64,000 nt of DNA from Stutzerimonas stutzeri (GTDB lineage Bacteria; Pseudomonadota; Gammaproteobacteria; Pseudomonadales; Pseudomonadaceae), in the NCBI RefSeq assembly GCF_024448695.1, contig NZ_JAMOHY010000004.1:124001-188000 (forward strand), in the 5' to 3' direction. Position numbers and translations under genes: made by a program. The notes below the pieces were generated by a model. It saw only the letters and a program-made list of their open reading frames with translations, was not told where the DNA came from and made no database searches. Below are positions 34,761-44,215 of this stretch, piece after piece (position 1 is the first letter of the stretch; each line of letters starts with the position of its first letter).

Positions 34761-35186
34761 ATGGATGAACAGTTAAAAAACCTGAAGTTCGATATCGCCG
34801 AGGAGATCGAGGAACGGCATGCAAGGCTGGAGCGTAGGCAGGGCAAAGGAGGAATAGGAATCGGGACTGCGGTCATCGTTGCAGCAACGATACTTGTGAC
34901 TGGCTTATGGGGCGGCAAGTACTTAGACGACGCCATCACCGAATATCGAATCAGATCCGCACTTCAAGAAGTGGCCGACTATTTCAAGGCACAAACCGCA
35001 GAACAGCAGCGAGTAGAACAAGCTAGGAAACAACAGATCCAGCGGCGCGAAATTGCGGCAGCAAACGCCAAGAAAGCTGAAATCTGGGATTCCAGAGAGT
35101 GCCGCTTCTGGTGGGAACACGCTCCAAAGGACCCGATCACAATCGCCAAAGCAAAACGCATGCAGTCATGCAAAGGCGGGTTCTAG
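34761..35186 (+). CDS. Single-pass membrane protein of the inovirus remnant
   Basis: A 141-residue protein: charged N-terminal helix (about 1-30), a membrane segment (about 34-52, IGTAVIVAATILVTGLWGG), a coiled-coil-like Gln/Arg/Ala-rich region (about 75-105) and a C-terminal CRFWWEH region. It takes the place held by the 182-residue membrane protein in the intact prophage, downstream of the repressor. The two share layout but little sequence. The open frame is intact, so it may still be expressed. Confidence 0.65.
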   Translation: MDEQLKNLKFDIAEEIEERHARLERRQGKGGIGIGTAVIVAATILVTGLWGGKYLDDAITEYRIRSALQEVADYFKAQTAEQQRVEQARKQQIQRREIAAANAKKAEIWDSRECRFWWEHAPKDPITIAKAKRMQSCKGGF

Positions 35187-35204
35187 TGTCGAAAATGCGT
35201 CGAA
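35186..35204 (-). repeat. Candidate arm-type sites of the remnant (inverted)
   Basis: GTGTCGAA (35186-35193) and GCGTCGAA (35197-35204, one mismatch) are the inverse of TTCGACAC, again 11 bp apart. The orientation agrees with an inverted element. Confidence 0.55.
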
Positions 35205-35297
35205 AATAATGCAGACCAAAGCCGATTTAAGCTGAACCGAAAAAGCCGACAGACAAGCAATGCGGGACTTTGCCGAATAAAGCAGGCGAAAAAAAAC

Positions 35298-35325
35298 GAG
35301 TTCGGCTCTCACTGCCTTCCGCCAA
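35298..35325 (+). repeat. Second copy of the tRNA-Sec 3' end
   Basis: 28 bp equal to 34419-34446 with one mismatch, including the acceptor strand and CCA. It marks the far att site of the remnant element. The AT-rich 178 bp after it contain only a GTTTATT/AATAAAC palindrome at 35422-35438. Confidence 0.85.
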
Positions 35326-35503
35326 TTTTGGTCCTGATAGCTTCGGCTTGTGCCGGCCTTATCTACTCAATCGAATAAATTTTCAGTTGAGTAGTTCAAA
35401 AATCCACCTTGAGAAATAAGTGTTTATTTAAAATAAACCAGTCTTATTCAATTGGTTCGCACCGCCATGCGGAACAGCGGCGTCGACGGAATAATTTATT
35501 TTT

Positions 35504-36541
35504 CTACTTCCGAGAACGATTATTTTGCGGGCTCCCGCCCAGCCGTGCGCAGCCAATATCCATAAGTTTTACAAACTCACGAGCATCATTGAAGTAATTG
35601 CGAAACGCTGTTCTTACCTCCTCGCTAGAGTCGGCACGCACTAGCACTATATCGCTCTCTGGCATTCTTTTCTCTAGCTCAAAAAGCTCTCGCAGGGCAT
35701 CCGTTGCATCCCTAAAGCTCTTCACTGTGAGATTTCCATCTGGGCTAAAAATTAAAATACTATTCTTTTTATCGGATATATCGCTCTTTGCTTGATGAAG
35801 TCCACGAAGGGTCTGCATAAGAGCTAGCTCGCTGTCTAGCTTTAAGAATTCCTCCAACACTTCCCGATCCGCCAGCGCAGGAAACGGCCCCTTTAAGGCT
35901 TCATGAGCTCGTGCAAGAATTTCACTCGCGTAAGCCATCGCTTGATGGTAGCGCTCATCACCTTTTTCAAACTTTGGCTGGCTTTCTGTAACAAATCCGA
36001 CAACCTCAACAGCAGTTGCCCATGCGTGCTGGACTGGAGTTCGATACTGAATTTCGATGTAGAGACCTTTTAAGCCCCTTCCTAATGCTGAGTTCACGTC
36101 ATATTCGTAGACGTCATGAATACCCCGATACCCTGTATTCTTTGGATGAGCAATATAGTCATACTTACCTGGATCGTTACGCATTCTGTGGTTAAAACGA
36201 GCCTTATGGAAATCAGCTCTGAAACGATTTAGCTCCTTAATGTTTTTAAAAATAAGTCTGCATCCAGCCACATCATCCATACGCGCCAAGTACATGCTCG
36301 GTAGCCGCTGCAATTTGTCGAAAATAGTATTCTTGCGTTTGTGCCGCTGAGCAACAATGACACTTTTTCCGCGCAACCTACCACGCAGTATCGCTTGAAA
36401 CGTATTCAGGACAGCACGATGCGCCGCACGCCAATCCTCGATAACCTCCAAGTCTTCGGAAGTCATTATGCCGTTCCGCACTGCATCACCAGCGCGATTA
36501 ACACGAGACTTAGAACCGCCAGGATAAGCTACTTCAGTCAC
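35504..36541 (-). CDS. RelA/SpoT synthetase-domain protein
   Basis: A 345-residue protein with one nucleotidyltransferase domain of the (p)ppGpp synthetase type: R87-M-D-D-V-A-G-C-R95, then KNTGYRGIHDVYEY and YIEIQYRTPVQHAWA. The HD hydrolase, TGS and ACT domains of RelA/SpoT are absent. The C-terminal 150 residues are helical. Such stand-alone domains make alarmones or act as toxic synthetases in defence and toxin-antitoxin systems (ToxSAS, CapRel). No antitoxin gene is visible. GTG 36541 has GGAG at 8-nt spacing and fits the family start; a frame from 36667 is less likely. The base composition is lower in GC than the core. Confidence 0.78.
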   Translation of the reverse strand: MTEVAYPGGSKSRVNRAGDAVRNGIMTSEDLEVIEDWRAAHRAVLNTFQAILRGRLRGKSVIVAQRHKRKNTIFDKLQRLPSMYLARMDDVAGCRLIFKNIKELNRFRADFHKARFNHRMRNDPGKYDYIAHPKNTGYRGIHDVYEYDVNSALGRGLKGLYIEIQYRTPVQHAWATAVEVVGFVTESQPKFEKGDERYHQAMAYASEILARAHEALKGPFPALADREVLEEFLKLDSELALMQTLRGLHQAKSDISDKKNSILIFSPDGNLTVKSFRDATDALRELFELEKRMPESDIVLVRADSSEEVRTAFRNYFNDAREFVKLMDIGCARLGGSPQNNRSRK

Positions 36542-36954
36542 AGCTAAGTCTCCAATGACATCTGAAAAATAATGCTTTCGAGTCGAAATATAAATGCACA
36601 CCATATCTAAATTTCGCTCACACCCATAAATCAACTCCGAGAATATCCTGCACTCTGGAGCTAACACAATGGAATAACAGTCACACCAACATGCACGCGA
36701 TACCGGACCCAGCTTCGATCTCTTCCAGCAACCTTTTGTCTCGATGTGAGTCGAGCATGCATTACTTAGGCCGCTGTTTCGCCGGTCCTCACAAGCTGCG
36801 TAGGCGCCCCCTACCCGCCAAAGAGCCTACCTTAACCACACAGTCCACGTTCTCTATCAAAATCGCATAAAAGGAAAAAATCGCACGCGGTCCTATAGTC
36901 CATGACTGTTGGTCTAGGATTCTCTGAAACGAAACGAAACGAAGGAGATCGGGC
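36542..36954. other. Gene-free stretch between RelA/SpoT-like gene and cfa
   Basis: No gene or RNA that I can support. It should hold the two divergent promoters. A short CGAAA tandem repeat (three units) precedes the AAGGAG ribosome site of cfa. Confidence 0.4.
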
Positions 36955-38136
36955 ATGTTGGCGACTTTGCTACCCGCATTGCGTGGACTATCACTGCCGT
37001 TGCGCCTTCGGCTGTGGGACGGCAAGGCGGTTGATCTGGGGCCGGCGCCCACGGTGACGCTGGCCATCAATGATCCCGGGATCGTGGCCGATCTCGCGCA
37101 CCCCAGCCTCGACTTGTTGGGGGCGGCCTACGTTGAAGGGCGGGTCGATCTGGAGGGGCCGCTGGCCGAGGTGATCCGTATCGGCGATGAGTTGAGTCGC
37201 GCGCTGGGCAAGGATGATGCGGCACCGCCAACACGCACGCCGCACGACAAGGCTACCGATACTGAGGCCATTTCCTACCACTACGACCTGTCCAACGAGT
37301 TCTATCAGCTGTGGCTGGATCGGGACATGGTGTATTCCTGCGGCTATTTCGAGACCGGAACCGAAGATCTCGGCCAGGCCCAGCAGGCCAAGCTGCGTCA
37401 TCTGTGTCGCAAGTTGCGGCTCAAACCCGGTGATCGGCTGCTGGATGTCGGCTGCGGCTGGGGCGGGCTGGCGCGCTTTGCGGCGCGTGAGTTCGGTGCC
37501 GAGGTGTTCGGCATCACGCTCAGCCGCGAGCAGTTGAAGCTGGGGCGTAAACGTGTCGCTGCCGAAGGTCTGGAGGATCGCGTGCAGCTGGAGCTGATGG
37601 ATTACCGCGACCTGCCCGGAAACGGCCATTTCGACAAGGTGGTCAGCGTCGGCATGTTCGAGCATGTCGGCCATGCCAACCTGCCGCTGTATTGCCAGCA
37701 ACTGGCGGAAGTGGTCCGCCCCGGCGGGCTGGTGCTGAACCACGGCATCACCGCCCGGCACATCGACGGGCGACCCGTGGGCTACGGCGCGGGGGCGTTT
37801 ATCGGGCGGTATGTCTTCCCGCACGGCGAGCTGCCGCATCTGATGAAGATCGGCGCCTGCATCAGTGAGTCGGGGCTGGAGATCGTCGATGTGGAAAGCC
37901 TGCGCCTGCATTACGCGCGCACGCTGGATTTCTGGAGTCAGCGCCTGGAAGCGAAACTGGCCGAAGCGCAGCGGCTGGTTCCCGAGCGCGCGCTGCGTAT
38001 CTGGCGGGTCTATCTGGCCGGCTGCGCCTATGGTTTTCGGCGCAACTGGATCAACCTGCACCAGATTCTGGCGAGCAAGCCGTTACCGGATGGTTCCCAT
38101 GAGGTGCCCTGGTCGCGCGCCGATCTGTACCGGTAA
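36955..38136 (+). CDS. cfa: Cyclopropane-fatty-acyl-phospholipid synthase family protein
   Basis: A 393-residue SAM-dependent enzyme. The N-terminal lipid-binding part is followed by ISYHYDLSNEFYQLWLD, the SAM site LLDVGCGWGGLARFAA, and the active-site region VSVGMFEHVGHAN with the later YVFPHGELPHL. It adds a methylene bridge to unsaturated acyl chains of membrane phospholipids, usually at stationary phase or under acid stress. It is a single gene with an AAGGAG ribosome site. Pseudomonads carry several paralogues, so equivalence to the main cfa is not certain. Confidence 0.88.
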   Translation: MLATLLPALRGLSLPLRLRLWDGKAVDLGPAPTVTLAINDPGIVADLAHPSLDLLGAAYVEGRVDLEGPLAEVIRIGDELSRALGKDDAAPPTRTPHDKATDTEAISYHYDLSNEFYQLWLDRDMVYSCGYFETGTEDLGQAQQAKLRHLCRKLRLKPGDRLLDVGCGWGGLARFAAREFGAEVFGITLSREQLKLGRKRVAAEGLEDRVQLELMDYRDLPGNGHFDKVVSVGMFEHVGHANLPLYCQQLAEVVRPGGLVLNHGITARHIDGRPVGYGAGAFIGRYVFPHGELPHLMKIGACISESGLEIVDVESLRLHYARTLDFWSQRLEAKLAEAQRLVPERALRIWRVYLAGCAYGFRRNWINLHQILASKPLPDGSHEVPWSRADLYR

Positions 38137-38139
38137 CGC

Positions 38140-38165
38140 CGGCCACCGCGCCAGGGCGGTGGCCG
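38140..38165. terminator. Hairpin between convergent cfa and usp
   Basis: GGCCACCGC and GCGGTGGCC form a strong stem between the two convergent genes. There is no T-run, so its action as a terminator is uncertain. Confidence 0.45.
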
Positions 38166-38171
38166 TCAGGC

Positions 38172-39023
38172 TCAGCGCAACAGCAGCAGTGGCGTGGTAG
38201 TCGAGCGGAGCATGTTGCTGGTGGTGCTGCCGACGAAGAACTGCCGAATCCGCGAGTGCCCGTAAGCGCCCATTACCAGCAGGTCGATGGCGTGCTCGGT
38301 CTGATAGGCATGCAGGACAGGTTCAACCTCGCCTGCGAGGACCGCGACATGCACCTCGAAGCCGGCAGCCGCCAGCGCATCTCGCGCGGACTCCAGCGCT
38401 GTCTTGTCCTCTCCGGTATCGCTACCGACCATGACCAGATGTATCGGCATGCCCTTGAGCAACGGGCTTGCGGCCAGCATCTCGACACCCTTGCGCGTGG
38501 TGGCGCTGGCGTCGAAGGCGAGCATGGCGGTTGTCGGCGCGCGGAAATTGGCCGGCGTCACCAGGATGGGACGGTGCATGGTGCGGATCACGCTTTCCAG
38601 CTGGCTGCCGATCATCTGGATGTCGTTGCCGCTGTCTTCGCCCTGCTTGCCGATGACCAGCAAGCGGGTATCGCCTTCCAGTTCGCGCAGGGTTTCCACC
38701 AGGTCGCCGTGCCGCTGGCGCAACGCGGGCTGCGCAACGCCGGCCTCGATGGCGCGCTGGCGGGCCGAATCGAGCATCATGCGGCCCTCCTCGAGGGCCA
38801 GCTTGCTACGTTTTTCGTCCAGCGAGGCCAGCTCTTCAAGCAGAAACTCGCGGCTGCCCAGCCCGATGATGCCGCTGAGATCACCCGATAGCGGGTAGCG
38901 CTGCCGGTCGAGCACATGCAGCAGCGTCAGCGGCGCACGCAGGCGCTGGCTGGCCCAGGCCGCGCAATCGCAGACGGCGGCTGCCTGTGGGGATCCGTCG
39001 ATGCATGCCATTACCTGAGTCAT
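38172..39023 (-). CDS. Universal stress protein, tandem Usp domains
   Basis: A 283-residue protein made of two UspA-like domains (about 1-145 and 150-283). The second ends with the ATP-binding motif LLVMGAYGHSRIRQFFVGST (G-2x-G-9x-G-S/T type). It is cytoplasmic and linked to stress survival, with no catalytic role shown in sequence. It begins 13 bp after the SulP gene stop and is co-directional with it, so the two form an operon; SulP-Usp pairs recur in bacteria and suggest a role in anion or bicarbonate response. Confidence 0.9.
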   Translation of the reverse strand: MTQVMACIDGSPQAAAVCDCAAWASQRLRAPLTLLHVLDRQRYPLSGDLSGIIGLGSREFLLEELASLDEKRSKLALEEGRMMLDSARQRAIEAGVAQPALRQRHGDLVETLRELEGDTRLLVIGKQGEDSGNDIQMIGSQLESVIRTMHRPILVTPANFRAPTTAMLAFDASATTRKGVEMLAASPLLKGMPIHLVMVGSDTGEDKTALESARDALAAAGFEVHVAVLAGEVEPVLHAYQTEHAIDLLVMGAYGHSRIRQFFVGSTTSNMLRSTTTPLLLLR

Positions 39024-39036
39024 ATCGCTCTCCTGC

Positions 39037-40524
39037 TCAGTGGCTCATGAGTTTATCGATGGCTTCGGGTTTGTCATGCACCCCGAAGCGGTCGACGATG
39101 GTTGCGCTGGCTTCGTTCAGCCCCAGCACCTGAACTTCGGTGCCTTCGCGGCGGAACTTGAGCACCACCTTGTCCAGCGCCGAGACAGCGGTGATATCCC
39201 AGAAATGCGCCTGGGTCAGGTCGATGGTAACGCTGCTGAGGGCTTCCTTGAAATCGAACGCCGCGGCGAACTTGTCCGAGGAGCTGAAGAACACCTGGCC
39301 GACCACCCGGTAGGTACGCTGCTCGCCGCCGGCATCCACTGCCGACTCGATATGCAGGTAATGCCCGATTTTGTTGGCGAAGAACATCGCCGCCAGCAGC
39401 ACCCCGGCGAGCACGCCGTAAGCCAGGTTGTGGGTGAAGACCACCACCACCACGGTGACGACCATGACAATGTTGGTGGAAAGCGGGTAGCGCTTGAGGT
39501 TGCGGATCGAATCCCAGCTGAAGGTGCCGATGGACACCATGATCATCACCGCCACCAGCGCGGCCATGGGGATCTGCCCGACCCAGTCGCTGAGGAATAC
39601 CACCATTAACAGCAGCACCACGCCGGCGATCAGCGTCGACAGGCGCGTGCGGCCACCGGATTTCACGTTGATCACCGACTGGCCGATCATCGCGCAACCG
39701 GCCATGCCGCCAAACAGGCCGGAGACGATGTTGGAAACGCCCTGCCCTTTGCATTCGCGGTTCTTGTCGCTACCGGTATCGGTGAGGTCGTCGACGATGG
39801 TCGCGGTCATCAGCGATTCCAGCAGGCCGACCACGGCCAGCGCGACAGAGTACGGAAAGATGATCGCCAGGGTCTCGAAGGTCAGCGGTACTTCCGGCCA
39901 GAGGAAGACTGGCAGGGTGTCGGGCAGATCGCCCATGTCGGCAACCGTGCGGATATCCAGGCCGAGGTACATGGCCACTGCGGTGAGGGTAAGAATGCAG
40001 ACCAGCGGCGAGGGGATCACCCGCCCGATCTTCGGCACGTAGGGGAATAGATAAATGATGCCCAGACCCGCTGCCGTCATCGCGTAGACATGCCAGGTGA
40101 CGTTGGTCAGCTCCGGCAGCTGCGCCATGAAGATCAGGATCGCCAGTGCGTTGACAAAGCCGGTGACCACCGAGCGCGAGACAAAGCGCATCAGCGAGCC
40201 CAAGCGCAGATAACCCGCGCCGATCTGCAGCACACCGCACAGCAGCGTCGCCGCCAGCAGGTATTGCAGGCCGTGCTCGCGTACCAGCGTCACCATCAGC
40301 AGCGCCATCGCGCCGGTCGCGGCAGAGATCATCCCGGGACGACCGCCGGTAAAGGCGATTACCACGGCGATACAGAAGGAGGCATAGAGGCCGACCCGCG
40401 GATCGACACCGGCAATGATGGAAAAGGCGATGGCCTCGGGAATCAACGCCAACGCGACAACGAGGCCAGACAGCACATCACCACGGACGTTGGAGAACCA
40501 GTTCTGTTTGATCGAATGGAGCAT
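39037..40524 (-). CDS. SulP-family anion transporter with STAS domain
   Basis: A 495-residue inner-membrane transporter with 10-14 membrane segments: the N-terminal SLC26/SulP core ([20 protein letters not shown]) and the conserved [16 protein letters not shown], then a C-terminal STAS domain (about 395-490). Substrates of close relatives include sulfate, bicarbonate and dicarboxylates; this one resembles the group with short STAS domains. A carbonic anhydrase is not adjacent. The usp gene follows directly. Confidence 0.9.
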   Translation of the reverse strand: MLHSIKQNWFSNVRGDVLSGLVVALALIPEAIAFSIIAGVDPRVGLYASFCIAVVIAFTGGRPGMISAATGAMALLMVTLVREHGLQYLLAATLLCGVLQIGAGYLRLGSLMRFVSRSVVTGFVNALAILIFMAQLPELTNVTWHVYAMTAAGLGIIYLFPYVPKIGRVIPSPLVCILTLTAVAMYLGLDIRTVADMGDLPDTLPVFLWPEVPLTFETLAIIFPYSVALAVVGLLESLMTATIVDDLTDTGSDKNRECKGQGVSNIVSGLFGGMAGCAMIGQSVINVKSGGRTRLSTLIAGVVLLLMVVFLSDWVGQIPMAALVAVMIMVSIGTFSWDSIRNLKRYPLSTNIVMVVTVVVVVFTHNLAYGVLAGVLLAAMFFANKIGHYLHIESAVDAGGEQRTYRVVGQVFFSSSDKFAAAFDFKEALSSVTIDLTQAHFWDITAVSALDKVVLKFRREGTEVQVLGLNEASATIVDRFGVHDKPEAIDKLMSH

Positions 40525-40894
40525 CAGGGTATCCAGTACAAAAGCACAGCCTGCGCTGAAGCGAAACGCGGGCTGTCACAAGGTCAGTTTTACAAATTTG
40601 AGTCGCTACGATTGGCGCGGGCAAACGACGCGCAGCAGCATACGTACACGCCCATGACAGGCGGTCACATCAGGCGAGGGGGCGTTGCGCTATGGCGGAC
40701 CAGGCAGCCAGATCATGAACATTCGTCTCGATTGCAGACTTCTACGGTTCGAAGAGGTCGCAGGGGGCGGCAAGGATACCCAAATCATCCCGCCACCGCG
40801 ACCCGTAACCGCGCGGGTGCCGGCAGCCACGCCGGGAAAACCCTGATGCCGGTGCTTTGGCTTATCATGCCGGCTTCCTACAACGAAGCCTGCC
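40525..40894. promoter_or_regulatory. Divergent intergenic region SulP/dctB, no gene seen
   Basis: 370 bp between divergent genes. Open frames here are GC-driven shadows. It must contain both promoters; no clear sigma-54 box was found. Confidence 0.4.
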
Positions 40895-42658
40895 ATGCCT
40901 GCCCTATCCAGCCGTGTTCGCGTCGCCCTGATCGTGCTGCTGATCCTCGGCGGTCTGCTGCTGAGCATGTACTGGGCGGGACGACTGGCCGAGCAGCGCA
41001 CCTGGGCCGAACGCAGCCAGGAAGCCGGTGGGCAGCTGGAGCTTTACGCTCAGGCGATCCACACCCAGGTCGAACGTTTCCGCTCAGTGCCGGCCCTGCT
41101 GGCGCTGGACAGCGATATCCGCGAACTGCTGGAAAATCCCGACGACCCGCAGCTGCGCGACCATCTCAATCATCGACTGGAGCAGCAGAACCAGGCTGCC
41201 GGCTCCTCGGTGCTGTACCTCATCGACCGCCAGGGTGACACCCTGGCTGCCAGCAACTGGCGCGAATGGAGCAGCTTCGTCGGCAGCAACTACGGCTTTC
41301 GGCCCTATTTCCGCGACGCCATGAGCCAGGACTCGGGCCGCTATTTCGCGGTGGGCGTGACCACCGGCATACCCGGCTACTTTCTCTCCAGTTCGGTGAA
41401 AAACGCCACCGGCGAAGTGCTTGGCGTGCTGGTGGTCAAGCTGGAGCTGGAAGACATGCAGCGCGAATGGGCCGGCCAGTCCGGCATTCTGCTGATCACC
41501 GACTCGCTGGATATCGTGATTCTCAGCAACCGGCCCGCCTGGCGCTTCCGCTATCTGCAGCCGCTCAGTGACGAGGTACGGAACCGCCTGATCGATGCCC
41601 GCCGCTATGCCGAGCAGACCCTGCAACCGCTGTACAGCAAGCCCCTGCAACGTATCGCCGAGAACAGCGAGCGCCGGCAGGTCGATGGCCCGGACGGCCT
41701 CAACACCTATTTCTGGCAACGCCTGCCGCTGCCCGAAGAGGACTGGACGCTGCACCTGTTGCAGGAGCCGCAACAGGTTGCCGCCAGCATCCGCAGCTAT
41801 CGGCTGGCGGCGGCTGGCGTGTGGATGACGCTGGCCTTCCTGTTGCTCTACCTGGCCCAGCGGCGCAAAACGCGCCGGGTCGAGCAGCGCAGCCGCAACG
41901 AGCTGGAGCGCCTGGTGGAAGCCCGCACCCGCGAGCTGCAAACCGCCCAGGACGGCCTGGTCCACGCCGCACGCATGGCCGCCCTGGGGCAGATGTCTGC
42001 CGCGCTGGCCCACGAAATCAACCAGCCTCTGACCGCCCTGCGCATGCAGCTGGCCAGCCAGCGCCTGCTGCTCGACAGTGGTCGCAGCGAGGCGGTGCGC
42101 GAAGGCCTTGGCCAGGTTGAAGGGCTGATCGAGCGCATGGCGGCGCTGACCAGCCACCTGAAGACCTTTGCCCGCAAGAACCCCGCCGGGCTGCCCCAGC
42201 GCGTGCGCCTGGACGATGTGGTGGAACAGGCCCTGCAACTGCTCGCCCCGCGTATCCGCAGTGAACACGTCGATATCCTGCGGCAAGTGCCCGTCGACGC
42301 CTGGGTCAGTGCCGATGCGATCCGCCTGGAACAGGTGCTGATCAACCTGTTCAACAACGCACTGGATGCCATGCAGGACAGCGCCATCCGGCAGTTGCAC
42401 ATCGACTGCCGTCGCGATGCCGGCGTCTGGCGGCTGAGCGTGGCCGACAGTGGAGGCGGCATTTCCGCTGAGCATCTGGATCAGGTGTTCGAGCCTTTCT
42501 TCACCACCAAGCCGGTTGGTCAGGGCCTCGGCCTGGGACTGGCGGTGTCCTATGGCATCCTGCGCGATCTCGGCGGTAGCCTCGCAGTGCGCAACAATGC
42601 ACAGGGCGCGGTATTCGAGCTGCAGCTGCCCGCCGCCGAAGACCTCGCTGCCGAGTAA
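40895..42658 (+). CDS. dctB: C4-dicarboxylate sensor histidine kinase DctB
   Basis: A 587-residue membrane kinase: membrane segment at about 8-28, a periplasmic double-PDC sensor (about 35-295), a second membrane segment (about 303-322), and a coiled linker with ARTRELQ. The H-box ALAHEINQPLTALRMQ and a HATPase domain with GLGLGLAVSYG follow. It senses succinate, malate and fumarate and phosphorylates DctD. dctD follows 25 bp downstream. The dctPQM or dctA transporter genes normally controlled are not in this window. Confidence 0.92.
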   Translation: MPALSSRVRVALIVLLILGGLLLSMYWAGRLAEQRTWAERSQEAGGQLELYAQAIHTQVERFRSVPALLALDSDIRELLENPDDPQLRDHLNHRLEQQNQAAGSSVLYLIDRQGDTLAASNWREWSSFVGSNYGFRPYFRDAMSQDSGRYFAVGVTTGIPGYFLSSSVKNATGEVLGVLVVKLELEDMQREWAGQSGILLITDSLDIVILSNRPAWRFRYLQPLSDEVRNRLIDARRYAEQTLQPLYSKPLQRIAENSERRQVDGPDGLNTYFWQRLPLPEEDWTLHLLQEPQQVAASIRSYRLAAAGVWMTLAFLLLYLAQRRKTRRVEQRSRNELERLVEARTRELQTAQDGLVHAARMAALGQMSAALAHEINQPLTALRMQLASQRLLLDSGRSEAVREGLGQVEGLIERMAALTSHLKTFARKNPAGLPQRVRLDDVVEQALQLLAPRIRSEHVDILRQVPVDAWVSADAIRLEQVLINLFNNALDAMQDSAIRQLHIDCRRDAGVWRLSVADSGGGISAEHLDQVFEPFFTTKPVGQGLGLGLAVSYGILRDLGGSLAVRNNAQGAVFELQLPAAEDLAAE

Positions 42659-42683
42659 CAGCCCAGCGGTAAAGGAGTGCAAC

Positions 42684-44048
42684 ATGAGCGGCCAGGTAAT
42701 CTTCATCGACGACGAAGCGGCAATCCGCAAAGCGGTGCAGCAATGGCTGGAGCTGTCCGGGTTCGGCGTGCGCACCTGCGCCAGTGCGCGCGAAGCGCTG
42801 GGCCTGATCGACCGGGACTTTGCCGGCGTGCTGGTCAGCGACGTGCGCATGCCGGACCTGGACGGCCTCGCCCTGCTCGAACAGGTGGTGGCGCTTGATC
42901 CCGAGCTGCCGGTGATCATGGTCACCGGTCATGGTGACGTGCCGATGGCGGTGCAGGCGCTGCACCAGGGCGCCTACGACTTCATCGAAAAGCCCTTTAC
43001 GCCAGAACGCCTGCTGGACAGCGTGCGCCGCGCCCAGGACAAGCGCCGACTGGTCTGCGAAAACCGCCAGCTGCGCGAGCAGTTCACCCGCAAGGGCCGT
43101 ATCGAATCGATGCTGCTGGGCGTTTCCCGCGCCGTGGACAACCTGCGCCGCCAGGTGCTGGAGCTGGCCGGCACCGACGTCAATGTGCTGATCCGGGGCG
43201 ATACCGGCAGCGGCAAGGAACAGGTCGCGCGCTGCCTGCACGATTTCAGCCCGCGGGCGGGCAAGCCCTTCGTGGCGCTCAACTGTGCGGCGATCCCCGA
43301 ATCCATCTTCGAGAGCGAGCTGTTCGGCCATGAAAGCGGCGCCTTCACCGGCGCCCAGGGCAAGCGCATCGGGCGCATCGAACATGCCCACGGAGGCACG
43401 CTGTTTCTCGACGAGATCGAAAGCATGCCACTGGCCCAGCAGGTCAAGCTGTTGCGTGTGCTGCAGGAAAAGACCCTGGAGCGGCTGGGTTCAAACCGCA
43501 GCATCGAGGTCGATCTGCGGGTGATCAGCGCAGCCAAGCCGGACCTGCTCGAAGAAGTGCGCGGCGGGCGTTTCCGCGAGGACCTGCTGTACCGGCTTAA
43601 CGTTGCCGAGCTGCATATCCCGCCGCTGCGCGAACGCCGTGAGGACATTCCGCTGCTGTTCGAGCACTTCGCCAGCCAGGCCGCCCTGCGCCATGGCCGC
43701 GAACCGCTGCCGGTCGGTCCCGGCGAGCTGGCGCACCTGCTCAGCCACGACTGGCCCGGTAACGTCCGCGAGCTGATCAACGCCGCCGAACGCCACGCGC
43801 TGGGCCTTACAACCCCGCCCGCCAGCACCCCGCCGAGCGTCAGCGGCACCTCGCTGGCCGAACAGATGGAAGCCTTCGAGGCGCAGTGCCTGCACAACGC
43901 CTTGCAGCAGTGCAAAGGCAATATCAGCGAAGTCATGAACCTGCTGCAGCTGCCGCGCCGCACCCTCAACGAAAAAATGCAGCGCCACGGCCTGAGCCGC
44001 AGCGACTACCTGCCCGAGGGTGGTGCGCACGAGCACCCCGGCCACTGA
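42684..44048 (+). CDS. dctD: C4-dicarboxylate response regulator DctD
   Basis: A 454-residue sigma-54 activator: receiver domain with the phospho-Asp in VSDVRMPDLDG, AAA+ domain with GDTGSGKEQ, GAFTGA and LFLDEIES, and a Fis-like C-terminal helix-turn-helix (ISEVMNLLQLPRRTLNEKMQ). It switches on dicarboxylate uptake with sigma-54. The ATG at 42684 has an AAGGAG ribosome site. The pair with dctB makes the assignment strong. Confidence 0.93.
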   Translation: MSGQVIFIDDEAAIRKAVQQWLELSGFGVRTCASAREALGLIDRDFAGVLVSDVRMPDLDGLALLEQVVALDPELPVIMVTGHGDVPMAVQALHQGAYDFIEKPFTPERLLDSVRRAQDKRRLVCENRQLREQFTRKGRIESMLLGVSRAVDNLRRQVLELAGTDVNVLIRGDTGSGKEQVARCLHDFSPRAGKPFVALNCAAIPESIFESELFGHESGAFTGAQGKRIGRIEHAHGGTLFLDEIESMPLAQQVKLLRVLQEKTLERLGSNRSIEVDLRVISAAKPDLLEEVRGGRFREDLLYRLNVAELHIPPLRERREDIPLLFEHFASQAALRHGREPLPVGPGELAHLLSHDWPGNVRELINAAERHALGLTTPPASTPPSVSGTSLAEQMEAFEAQCLHNALQQCKGNISEVMNLLQLPRRTLNEKMQRHGLSRSDYLPEGGAHEHPGH

Positions 44049-44215
44049 CGGCGCGAGCTACAAGTCGCCCGCGCCACAACTGATAGCTCGCCGACGCTTG
44101 GCGACTCCTGCCTGCCGGTACCCCTGCCCGGCTCAAGCGGTCGCAACTCTTTGCCTGGATGGGGACTCAAAGCGACTTCAGCGATTGGACAGAACCACAA
44201 AGGCAGGAGCGACTC

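Larger units (their letters stand above)
34419..35325. mobile_element. Inverted remnant of a second inovirus at the 3' end of selC
   Basis: The stretch is bounded by the tRNA-Sec 3' end (34419-34446) and a 28-bp copy of it (35298-35325, one mismatch). Inside lie a truncated repressor, a membrane protein and an inverted pair of arm-type sites. Gene order and sequence match the left end of the intact prophage, turned around, and without the GAF operon. Structural genes, Rep and integrase are lost. Confidence 0.8.

Noticed and set aside
36955..38136. cfa as part of the selC island
   Set aside because: High GC, normal codon use and convergent core neighbours place it in the chromosome backbone.
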